Shown here piece after piece: positions 23,931 to 32,802 of a DNA stretch of 64,000 nt. Location: the NCBI GenBank assembly GCA_015680685.1, contig MNCI01003467.1, forward strand, positions 773,577-837,576, given 5' to 3'. The notes under the pieces were generated by a model. That model saw nothing but the letters and a program-made list of their open reading frames with translations, was not told where the DNA came from and did no database searches. Source of the DNA: Gnetum montanum. Its lineage: Eukaryota > Streptophyta > Gnetopsida > Gnetales > Gnetaceae. The translations under genes and the position numbers were made by a program. Position 1 is the stretch's first letter. Each line of letters opens with the position of its first letter.

Positions 23931-24189
23931 TTTTTGTTGTGGATTTTGAGTTTAAATGTAAACACAACGCGGTAACGTAAAATTTTTTGGTTTGTTTTAT
24001 TGTTTAAGTGTAATGCACGAAGTGGGAATGCAAGTAGGAATGTAATTATAAGCGAAGGATAATTGTGAAAAGGAAAACACGAAGAAAACCTGTAATTGAT
24101 AACATGACAATGCAAGCGTAAATTGGAACTATGAACTTGAATTTTCGAGAAAGACAAAGTGTAAGTGAGTGGTTTAGTTTAACGCCCTT

Positions 24190-24370
24190 TTGGGTGGCAT
24201 GCACTAGTTCAAGACCATTTCATGCCATGCATAAACAAGGAAAGTTTTACGTGACATGGATGGATTTCTAGGTAGGCCAACCATTTCTGATCATGGCTAG
24301 TTTTATGTCATTGTGGACATGGTAGTTTAACGTCATTCTGGACTAGGGAGGTAGTTTAACGTTGTTTCAG
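24190..24370 (-). repeat. Stem-loop minisatellite after T-2 gag-pro
   Basis: In element sense it has units ending GTTAAACTACC or ATAAAACTAGCC, as at 17733-17960 in T-1. The stems are weak here (AGAAATGG, CAGAATGACG). Confidence 0.5.
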
Positions 24371-24383
24371 ACTTGGGTGTCGT

Positions 24384-27300
24384 TTATTGGCTTAGTAATT
24401 TTTTAATTTTCTTCATTTTAACATTAGGAGTAGCATTAATGGGTATGATTCTATATTCAGCATCTCCTTCGCCGATCACGTTGAATGGTAATTCAGCTCA
24501 AGGAACATCTAATGGAACAATTCCCGCGTTGGTGCTTTTGGGTGTTTCTGCATGTGTTGTAGTTTCTGCGTTTATGGTAGTTTCTAGGTTAGGAGGTGTA
24601 TGTGCAATTTCAGGTCCAAGTATTTCTGTTTTGGGTAAATTTTTCTTTGCGTTTAAGGGATTTTTGCTTGCTAGTTGCGTGTAGTTTTTTTGTTCATTTA
24701 TGTCATCTTGTTTAGGCTCTTCGAGCTTAACCTCTGAACCTTGATCTATATCTGTATATGATGAGACGGTAGGTGTAGCCACCTCCCCATGTATAATGAT
24801 TTCACCACCTTCATAAGGCAGGTGAATCTCTTGGTGTATGGGGGAAGAGACTGCTCTTAGTTAGGCCAACCAGGGCCTTCCCAATATTAAATTGAACCTT
24901 GGTGGCATCTCATCGATGACTACAAAGTCGGTAGATGTGGGAAATTGGTCCCCTGCTATAAAGTCTAGGGTCACAGTGCCTTTGACTACTACGTGCGATC
25001 CACTAAACAATTTTAAACACGTGGTCGTGGTTGGTCTAATTAGCTCCATAAGCCCTAATTGTTCGACAATGGGATAAGGTACTACGTTTGTAGCGGCTCC
25101 ATCATCTACATGCACTCTATGTATCTTCAATTGATTTATTCGTATCGTTATGAACATAGGTGAGGTTGTCACTTCTCCCATTTTTCCATCCATTTTGATG
25201 TTGTCATTGTGGAAACTTAGTGGCTTAGGAGTCGATCTTTGAGGTGAATACATTACCGCATGAATTGAAGGTTCATTTGGAGGTAGGTCTTCGCTTACTG
25301 GGATGGATGTCAACATGCGCACTAAGGCCTCACAATGGGTTTGAGAGGTTAACACCAGGTCATATAAGCTTAATAAAATGTTTTTTTTTGAGCGCCTGCA
25401 TGACCTGTGTTAAAGCTGTTGCTAAATCTTTACTATTAGGCATATTTTTGACGACAGTTATTTCATCCATCGGGCCTAACAGTTTTATTTCATGCGTAGT
25501 TGGTTTATCACTTTTATCCACAGCCGTTGATTTAGACTTATTATGCTCTCCAGATGATTCACCCTCATGGCTTATGTTTGGTTTATTGTTAGATGATGTC
25601 ATGGGTATTGCACTTAGCAGGGTAGGTTTGGGAGGTCCTAAGGCCAGTCATTGACGTTGCTTCTCCAAGCATTCCCACGTAAGCTTGTCTGCTAGGCGTT
25701 CTCGTGCGTGGCATGGGGGAACTGTTGGTTTCGAAATCTTAGGTTGTTTTGGAATCTATACAATGTATGGAGTAGGATGAGGTTGCTATTGGATGGTTGA
25801 ATGTGGTTGAATGTCAAGCTGGCTAGGAATCCTGAAAACATAGGGGGTCGGTTTATTCTGTGCTTGCGGAGTGGATGATTGGTGGTCATCAGGCCGTTTG
25901 GGTATCCTGACAACATATGGGGCTGGCCTAGCTGGAGGTTGTACCTCAGTAGTTGCGATTGTAGGTGGTATTTGGACTACGTAGGGAGTGGGCTGAGTAA
26001 GAGGTGATTGTGTATTTGCGGCAGTAGTGGTGGGAGGCATATGTACTACATATGGTTTTGGTGGTGCCGTGGTAGAGATTGCTACAGTGGGGGGTATTCA
26101 AATGACATAAGGTTTCTGTGGGGAATATGATGGTTGAGGCACAGGTGCATGTATAGTGGGAGGAATATGCACCACAAATGGTTTCTTAGGCTTTGTTGCT
26201 CATGATCAGAGTGGACGGTGTTAATCCTAGGTGTTTCCGGTTCGTTATCACAGTAGATGGTGTTGATTACATACGGTGCTTCTTTTGTATTTAGAGGATC
26301 TTTATATACGCCCATGGCCTGGTTTTGTGGTTGGACCGGGTTGGCTTCATCAAAAGTGATTTTACCTCCGTCGATCATCTGTTGGATATCTTATTTTAAG
26401 ATGAAACAATAGTCAGTGCCATGCCCATTACGTTGATGATAATCACAAAAACAATCCATTCTAAAGCCTTTTGGAACCGAGGGCTCATCTGGAGTTGCCA
26501 GGCTTAGGTTTTGAACTAATTGACAGAATTGATCATGTCTTTGGATCGCCGCAGGGGATAACTGTTTATGTTTCATCAATCTGGCCTTCAAGATTTGGTC
26601 AAATAGTTGCGATGGTTTCATGGGCAACTGCTTATATTGAGAGGGGTCCTTCCTCTCGAAGTTTCTCATACGATTCGGTGTAGGGTTTTGTGATGCGGAT
26701 AATTTAGGTGTTGTCATAGAAGCAGGTTTAGCATAATTAGCAGGGGTAGCAGGTGGTTTGCTCTATTGTCCCGTGTTCGCTTGCTGTGTTTCCGCTATTG
26801 CCGCTATATGTTTTAGCCTTTTCTATATTTCTTACTATGTTGATTCTTAAAGGCTGAATATGCAGGGTCGTGGCTGTTTTGGCCTACCTCCTCTATGTTC
26901 TTGATCTGTATAAATGCTTGACTAAGGGTGCGTGCATTGAGATAATATAGTTTGGATTTGACAAAATCATTGACAGCCCCTTTTAGGATGGTGAGAAGAT
27001 ATGTCTCCAGGATAGGCTCATGGAGCTCGTTGAGGGCAGCACTCCACCGTTGGATAAATTTTTGGACAGGTTCAAGTGGTGCTTGCTTGACCTATATGAG
27101 GCTGTCAAGTGTTGTTTCAGGCTTCAAGTTATATTTGAACCTGGTAACAAATTGGTGTATCAAATCTTCTAGAGAGGATATTGAGTTTCGGGGCAAGGCC
27201 CGATACCAATTAAGTGCCCTCCCTGTGAGGGACATGGGGAACACTCGTAGAATGGCATGTGGCCATGCCTGAAGTAGTGCGCACTCTAATCTGAATGTTA

Positions 27301-28582
27301 TAAGGTGAGTGTTGGGGTCTGTCTCCTCATTGTACTTAGTCATCATGGGTAAGGATACACCCTTGGGTAACGTCAAAGGTGGAATTGAAGAGCTGATGGA
27401 GTCATCGTGATTGAAGTCCACTACCTTAAGCTCTCCATCGGTGGCTGTTTTGAGGCATTTGACCTCATCAGTTAACTCCTACATTAGCTTTTTGGCATCA
27501 GCCTAGTCTTGGGAACTAGGTGAGATAGTAGGTTGTTGATGTTGTACAGTATACAAATTAGACTGTTGGATAGTGGGTTGGAAGGAGGAAAGTTATGTGG
27601 TTGGAGGTTGTACTTGCGGAATATTTGTGGTGGGTGGTGACACATTGTAGATAAGGGGTCACTGTTGTTGTTGTGGTTGTGCTTGTGGGATGTTAGCTGG
27701 TAAAATTATATGAGGTGGTATGTTATAGTGAGGGAGTTGATGTGGTTGAGTAACAATCGTGGCCCATTGCCCAGTCACGCTTTGTATAGGAAAACCTTGA
27801 ACTTGTTGTGTTACATTTGTAAGGGGTGCTCCTTAGGTTTGGATCCGCAGTATGTAGTGAGCGGATGTAGAAGCCGATATCACATGCGGCATCCCGATCA
27901 CTCCGGGCGGGAAGGTTACTCCTGCATTATTTTGAGGAGGTTGTATTTGTAAGAACAGGGGTACTGTTGCCACAGGAGGAATTGCAAGGGGAAGCGTATT
28001 GATTTGCGCATCAGTCACTGGAGGAGTGGGGATGAGAGTGGATACCTCTTATTGAGGCACATGTGCTTGAGTGATCTTGAATGGTTGAAGGGACGTAGTT
28101 TCACCTGTGAATGGGTGAAACAATGGGTTTGGATAAGTTTGCGAGCTGAGGGTGTGGTACGAATCTTCGTGCTCGAACTAAGCTGCGAAGTAATCCTCCT
28201 CTTCCAATTGAGGATTTGCCACTGACTGGTCTAGAGGCTAACTCTTTAGTGGAAAGAGCTAAGAGATGAGCTCAGAGTAGTGCTCTGGGAGAGGGATGAT
28301 ATCATACAGTGAGGGGATGAACTCATGTCCTCCCCTGTGAAACAATTCGTATTGCCTTTTAACCTCCATTTCAGTTTGATCCATTGCTAGGCCGGCTTGT
28401 ATTTTTACGCATATGAAATTGTATTGCTCTTGGGGTATAATGTTAAACAAAGGGTTCCTCCCTTGCAGTCTGAGCGACTGGCGAGGTCCTGCCATTGGTT
28501 GTACTATGGGTTGTTGGACAGCCATGGGGCCTACAATATCCGTGATAGGCTTGGTTGAAGCGTTGGGGTTTCTAATGTTCAT
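24384..28582 (-). pseudogene. gag-pro: T-2 gag-pro polyprotein, broken
   Basis: Start ATG at 28582 (MNIRNPNASTKPITDIVGP). It parallels T-1 gag-pro over its full length: KRQYELFHRGGHEFIPS, capsid domain with ALNWYRALPRNSISSLEDL (27092-27421), zinc-binding CDYHQRNGHGTDYC (about 26410-26455), PYVVQIPP/PYVVRIPK linker repeats and protease with VDDGAATNVVP and FNLILGRPWL (24861-25355). It ends LLSQ at 24384. Stops and frame changes break it into pieces. Compared with T-1 the same domains survive and decay differs, so the two copies aged separately. Confidence 0.85.
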
Positions 28583-28665
28583 GATGAAACTATAGTGAGT
28601 ATAGCACGGTGGCAAGGATATGAAGTTAGTATACTTATCAGAGCGTATACTTAAATTTTGCAGCA

Positions 28666-28855
28666 TGCAGCGTACAACGTACAGTGTGCACCGTACAGCG
28701 TACAGCGTGCAGCGTATAGCGTACAGCGTGCAACGTACAGCGTACAGTGTATAGGGTACAGTGTACAGCATGTAATGTACAGCGTACAGCATACAGGGTA
28801 TAGGGTACGGCGTACAGCGTACAGCGTATAGGGTATAGCGTAGAGTGTACAGGGT
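28666..28855. repeat. Heptamer CAGCGTA/TACGCTG tandem array
   Basis: Roughly 26 copies of a 7-bp unit CAGCGTA with variants (CAGCGTG, TAGGGTA, CAGTGTA). Since three units are 21 bp, any frame shows a seven-residue repeat, which explains the open frame over it. It lies in the T-2 leader. Confidence 0.85.
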
Positions 28856-29215
28856 TGCTGAGCAGGGTAGACTAGGCAGTGTGTAGACAGAGTCTACGGC
28901 GTATAGGTAGGCTGAGCAGCGTAGACAGAGTCTAAGCGTATAGCATAGAGGTCCACTAAACAACGTAGACAGGGCCTACAACATACAATGTAGACTGGGC
29001 AGCGTGTAGGCAGAGTCTACGGCATACAGCGTAGAGGTCTGCTGAGCGGCATGGACAGAGTCTACATCGTCCAGCGTAGACTGAGCAATGTGTAGACGTT
29101 GGGAATTTTGTAGAACGGGGTGCAGATCCAAGAATTTTAGAGTTGGGTTTGGTGTCAATGTGACATGAATCTGGGAGGATCAGGGTATGAGATCACAGTA
29201 AGTTTAAGCAGTTTC
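28856..29215 (-). repeat. T-2 leader repeats
   Basis: In element sense it shows the same units as 12850-13480 in T-1 (GACTCTGTCTACACGCTGCC, CTACGCTG, GTTGTAG) in fewer copies. Nothing coding. Confidence 0.6.
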
Positions 29216-29218
29216 AGG

Positions 29219-29235
29219 CCCTCCTTCTAGCGCCA
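29219..29235 (-). other. T-2 primer binding site
   Basis: In element sense TGGCGCTAGAAGGAGGG, five bases after the LTR end ...ACAGTACA. Same position and sequence type as in T-1. Confidence 0.65.
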
Positions 29236-29240
29236 TTTTC

Positions 29241-30644
29241 TGTACTGTCCGAAATCATTGGTCTCCGGCTGGAATGAGACAGAGACTAGGAGATCCCCGA
29301 ACAAGCACAAAGGACCCTACCTTCGCTTGAGGGCAAGCTGGAATTAACGAAGGTAGAGTACCTTGAGCGGTCTACATGCAGATCAGACAAGGATTTCCCC
29401 AAGCGTATACCGTTATGTTATACGCTGAGTTATACCTAAACGGCGTTGCTAATGTCAAATGAAGCATAAACATACAGGAACGTAAATAGTAAGCATACAA
29501 TAATGAACGAAAAATTGAAACAAATCTTAGCAAAGAAATGTGATAATATTATTGTGTGATAGGAATTACAATGCACCGGTCTTAACGTAGTTGTGGATCT
29601 AACACAAGGTGGATGAAGAGCCTCGGTAAATGCAAGGGTGTGACAGCATGCTGGTTCAAATTGCAGGCACAGCGTAGAGGCTGTATGTTCAGCATGCAGG
29701 GTTGAAGTCCAACGTATCGGATCCAGGTTTCTCAATTTGCTTAGTGTGATTTGCCCTGATTTTTGCCAAGATGCCTTCCATTTTTCGAACCCCTATCTGG
29801 TCAAAAATCAGGGTTTTTATATGGGTTTAGACGTAGACTTGGATCTGAGAGGGAATTATTGGCTGCGGAGTGCAAGACTCTCAGATCAGGTGACATGTGG
29901 TGCATTGACCGAGTGTGAAAGAATGAAATTTTTCAAGTGCACAACGTATTGTACGCTAGTGTATACTGTTGTACGCTAGCGCACAATGCTATACGCCAGT
30001 GTATATAGGTTGGGCGTATGAACTTGGCATACAGACTTGACTGAAACAAAAGAAGTCATTCAGCCCTCAGATTTGCATTCGGATGTCACGAGAATGTTGC
30101 CTATGGATGTTCAGCTCGGTTGTCTTTGATCTGACATGGTTCTAGGGAGCTTTAATTGGTATACTGGGCATGCATATTGTCCACATTGGGTGTATACGCT
30201 GAATGCCTATGTTGTGCGTATACGCTGAGTGTCTATGCTGGGCATGCAGGATGCACATGCTGAGCATATACGTTGGGCGTATATGCTGAGCGTCTACACT
30301 GGCATGCAGGATGCACATGCTGAGCATATAAACTCCCAAGTACATGATGTCGAGACTAAAATTCATCGTTTTGGAGCCCGTGATGTCACCTGCTAATTGC
30401 TCTGTTCCTGTGAGTTAATGCCTTGTACCAAGTCTTACTTTGGAGTGTCGTTTCCATGTCATCTTTGGAATCCCATGCTGGGTGTACACATCAGTGCTGG
30501 GCATGTACGCTGGGCATGTACGCTGCATACTTAGTGAAAACCAAGCATCTTGAGCTCCGAAGTTGCCATGTTTGATACTAGATGTTGCTGTGGTCGTCTG
30601 CAGGTCCCAGGGGAGTACTAAGATCACATTTTTGTGGTGTTTCA
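29241..30644 (-). repeat. T-2 right LTR (5' in its sense)
   Basis: Plus-strand ends TGTACTGTCC and GTGGTGTTTCA, followed by CCTTA. In its own sense the start TGAAACACCACAAAAATG matches the T-1 LTR start. It carries the same TACGC/GCGTA word cluster and the RC of TATAAAA near 29815. Confidence 0.85.
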
Positions 30645-30766
30645 CCTTAGTCTGAGCTAATACAGCTCCGTAGAGGGTGGGACTTGCCATGAAGGTCTCT
30701 AAAGCGGTGTGAGCCAATGCAAGTCCATCATCATTTACGCATATTCCATCTCTATCAACTTGGGGC
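30645..30766 (-). pseudogene. Antisense gene T-1, exon 3, first part
   Basis: Acceptor TTTTGCAG precedes GCCCCAAG. It encodes PQVDRDGICVNDDGLALAH, then TALETFMASPTLYGAVLAQT, and is interrupted by T-2 at CCTTA. T-3 exon 3 shows HGDTDALALAQMALQEF at the same place. Confidence 0.75.
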
Positions 30767-30841
30767 CTGCAAAAGAACGGTCGTCAAAGCAAGAGGAAAC
30801 ACTAAACAACATAATAGAAATGAAAAATTAAACAACCTTAC

Positions 30842-31291
30842 CTATCTACCTTGTACACTGTGCCCGAAGGATTCTGGAATAATGTATGCGCACGCGCAGC
30901 CAAAAACAAGGTGCTATTGAGATAGTGAGGCCCACGAGGCAATAAGTCCCACAAGCATGATAATCGACGGGTGGATCTAGGCCCTCTAGAGGGACCATCC
31001 TCAATTGCAAGCGGTCCCTCATCAATGTCCACCATGACAGCTATGACACCGTTTGAGGATCCTAGCAACATTGCTTCGAGCACGCTCCGCGCTACTTGTT
31101 CGCTTAGATGGGACCATATCACTACCTTGAATCCGTCTAAGATGAAGGCAAGGAACTCATAGGCCCCTTCCCTGAACCATACCCCATTGTTATCAATAGT
31201 CAGGTCAGGGGCAGGTTCATCGATATCAAGGGGCTCGAACTAGGCCAGTACCCCGACCAGCTCAACCACTAAGAGGAAAGGCTTAGGATCC
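30842..31291 (-). pseudogene. Antisense gene T-1, exon 2 (NIF/FCP1-like HAD-fold domain)
   Basis: 450 nt bounded by TTTGTAG and TAG/GTAAGG. Motifs in order: KPFLLVVELVGVLA, GAYEFLAFILDGFKVVIWSH, then WDLLPRGPHYLNSTLFLAAR, then NPSGTVYKVDR. The order and spacing match plant NLI-interacting-factor (FCP1/SCP-type HAD) proteins, in which the first strand reads LVLDxNG, the second ends VxxWSS and the fourth motif is LLDDSPYKA followed by NPPxTAIFP. Here the nucleophile Asp is Glu and the DD pair is AA, so phosphatase activity is unlikely. One in-frame stop. Confidence 0.7.
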
Positions 31292-31390
31292 CTACAAATA
31301 ACCAAAATGCCATAGTAAATCAGCTATATATGAAAATGAAATAGAAAAATGAAATTCCATGTTGAAGTCTAATGCTTCGAAAAAATTGAA

Positions 31391-31850
31391 AACTATTTAC
31401 GCCCAGCGTATAGACCCTGCATGCTGTGAAAACTATTTACACCCAGCGTGTAGACCTTGCACGCTGCGAAAATTATTTACACCCAGCGTGCAGACCCTGC
31501 ATGCTACCAAAAAACTGATTACACTCGGAGTGTAGACCCTGCACGCTACGAAAACTGTTTACGCCCGACGTGCAAACCCTACACGCTGCGAAAACTGATT
31601 ACGCCCAGCGTGCAGACCCTGCACACTGCAAAAACTATTTACACTCAGCGTGTGAACCCTGCACGCTGGGAAAATTGTTTACGCCCAGTGTGCGAACCGT
31701 GCACGCTACGAAAACTGTTTACGCCCAGCGTGTAGACCCTGCACGCTGCGAAAACTATCTATGCCTAGCATGCAGACCCTGCACACTGCGAAAAACTGTT
31801 TACGCTTAGCGTGCAGACAATGTACGCTGCCAAAACTATCTACGCACAAA
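31391..31850. repeat. 40-bp hairpin minisatellite, right copy (intron 1)
   Basis: About 11 units of the same 40-bp repeat as 23372-23920, with the inverted pair GCGTGCAG/CTGCACGC. It fills most of intron 1 (31292-31898) of the antisense gene. Confidence 0.8.
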
Positions 31851-31898
31851 TAACAAATACAAATGAAAGCAATTAACTAAGGTAAGATTAGAGCCTAC

Positions 31899-32029
31899 CT
31901 GTGTGTCGATCCAGGCCATGATGGAATCCTAGGCCTAGGCAAACACTACAACATGGCCTCACTTTCTTCCATGAAATTCAAGTTGGGCCCCTTCCTCCCC
32001 TAGCCTTCTACCTCCTTACCCTTGCCCAT
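31899..32029 (-). pseudogene. Antisense gene T-1, exon 1
   Basis: The ATG at 32029 gives MGKGKEVEG, then a stop where Q is likely, GRKGPNLNFMEESEAML and on to PSWPGSTH with donor AG/GTAGGC. 131 nt, leaving phase 2. T-3 exon 1 (49035-49216) is likewise short and basic and ends REETPSTR with phase 2. Confidence 0.65.
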
Positions 32030-32100
32030 TCTGACATCCTGTATGCTAAATCTCACAGGTTTATGCTGGGGTTTGAGCCTGCACGCTGAGCTGAATCCTG

Positions 32101-32230
32101 CACGCTGGGGTTAGCTTCTCTACGCTCACACTGGGGTTAGCTTTTCTACGCTCATGCTAGGGTTTGCTTCTCTACACTCATGCTGGGGTTTGCTTCTCTA
32201 CACTTACACTGGGGTTTGGTTCTCTATGCT
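32101..32230. repeat. 26-bp tandem repeat in the antisense-gene leader
   Basis: Five units of CAYRCTGGGGTTWGCTTCTC plus TACRCT. It lies between the putative TATA box (32341-32352) and the exon 1 ATG, so in the 5' untranslated leader of the antisense gene. Confidence 0.75.
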
Positions 32231-32340
32231 CATGCTGCAGCTTAGGTTTACGCTTACGCTACGACGTAGGTTTACATTCACGCTGCAACCTAGGTTCATG
32301 TTGCCTTTGATAACTGATAGGTTCATGCTCATGCCCGCCA

Positions 32341-32352
32341 CCATATATATAG
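32341..32352 (-). promoter_or_regulatory. Putative TATA box of the T-1 antisense gene
   Basis: On the minus strand GGTGCTATATATATGGTGG, about 310 bp upstream of the ATG. T-3 has TATAAATA 75-80 bp upstream of its ATG. Confidence 0.45.
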
Positions 32353-32569
32353 CACCAAGTTGACCCCGCTTCCGCCTTTTAATATTTTATTAGTTTTAAT
32401 CAATATCGTTCAAAGTACAAAGTACGAGAAAATGCAAAACAAGATAACGAGATAATGAACACTACCACGTACCATATTCCCTGGCAAAGCAATTTCGGTT
32501 TCCCACACTAAACATTTTGGTGCAAACTCTTCGGTACAGATCATACATCAACTAGGCATCATCAAATCA

Positions 32570-32692
32570 CAAGTTTGGCCTGGTAAGGCCTTAAACTACC
32601 ACACTTGGCCCGGTAAGGCCTTAAACTACCAGATTTGGCCCGGTAAGGCCTTAAACTGCCACATTCGGCTCGGTAAGGCCTCAAACTGCCAT
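32570..32692 (+). repeat. 30-bp stem-loop minisatellite before T-1 pol
   Basis: Four units TTGGCCCGGTAAGGCCTTAA plus ACTACCACA. Each contains GGCC-CGGTAA-GGCC followed by TTAAACTA (TCAAACTG in the last). A fifth degenerate unit follows to 32720. Confidence 0.8.
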
Positions 32693-32789
32693 ACATCTAG
32701 GTACGACGATAAACTACCATCGTATACGCACACATGATTTACGTTGCCCAGTAACACGTAAAAACCCCTACTAGCTCACTCTGCCCTCT

Positions 32790-32802
32790 ATTTATTGGCA
32801 GG
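32790..32802 (+). promoter_or_regulatory. Putative 3' splice acceptor before T-1 pol
   Basis: ATTTATTGGCAG/G after a pyrimidine-rich stretch, followed at once by the open pol frame that lacks a nearby ATG at the homologous start. T-3 has CTTATTGTGGCAG/G at the same place (48203). An intron between pro and RT is known in Ogre elements. Confidence 0.55.

Larger units (their letters stand above)
21246..30644 (-). mobile_element. T-2: T-family element or recombinant inside the T-1 antisense gene
   Basis: Reading on the minus strand: 5' LTR 29241-30644, PBS 29219-29235, repeat leader, gag-pro 28582-24384, stem-loop repeats, then not pol but a copy of the host segment X (22636-23930), then a second LTR 21246-22635. 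CCTTA flanks at 21241-21245, 22636-22640 and 30645-30649. There is no pol. The simplest reading is a recombination product between a solo-LTR state and a full-length state of one insertion (see findings). LTR ends are TGTACTGTCC on the left and GTGGTGTTTCA on the right of the plus strand. Confidence 0.75.
18252..32029 (-). pseudogene. Antisense eight-exon gene in the T-1 gap between pro and pol (broken, split by T-2)
   Basis: The gene reads against gag-pro-pol. Exons in reading order: 31899-32029, 30842-31291, 30645-30766 joined to 21091-21240 (T-2 sits between), 19953-20999, 19643-19871, 19330-19514, 18449-19233, 18252-18353. They sum to 3201 nt (1066 codons plus stop), keep one frame through all GT-AG junctions and contain about 15 stops but no frameshift. 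The protein would have a short basic N-terminus (MGKGK), a NIF/FCP1-like HAD-fold domain (exons 2-3), a plant transposon-associated domain (exon 4), an acidic tract (exon 5), a conserved exon 6, a coiled-coil-like exon 7 and a small acidic C-terminus. T-3 has the same gene at 49035-53856. Function unknown. Confidence 0.8.

Noticed and set aside
23350-23980. Cys-rich protein of about 140 residues with repeated TLHATK/CRPCTL motifs on the plus strand
   Set aside because: It is the translation of the 40-bp minisatellite, open in more than one frame, and lies in an intron of the antisense gene.
28259-28963. A 234-residue frame with heptapeptide repeats upstream of T-2 gag
   Set aside because: The repeat part is the 7-bp array read in frame. 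Only the portion from the ATG at 28582 matches T-1 gag.
23372-31850. CRISPR-like array of about 40-bp spaced repeats
   Set aside because: Units are directly adjacent and diverged, with no unique spacers, and the setting is plant nuclear DNA.
21246-31850. A single pair of 2.6-kb LTRs that include the NIF-like exons
   Set aside because: LTR ends TGTACTGTCC/GTGTTTCA with CCTTA flanks set the LTR at about 1.4 kb. Segment X lies outside it and belongs to the T-1 antisense gene.
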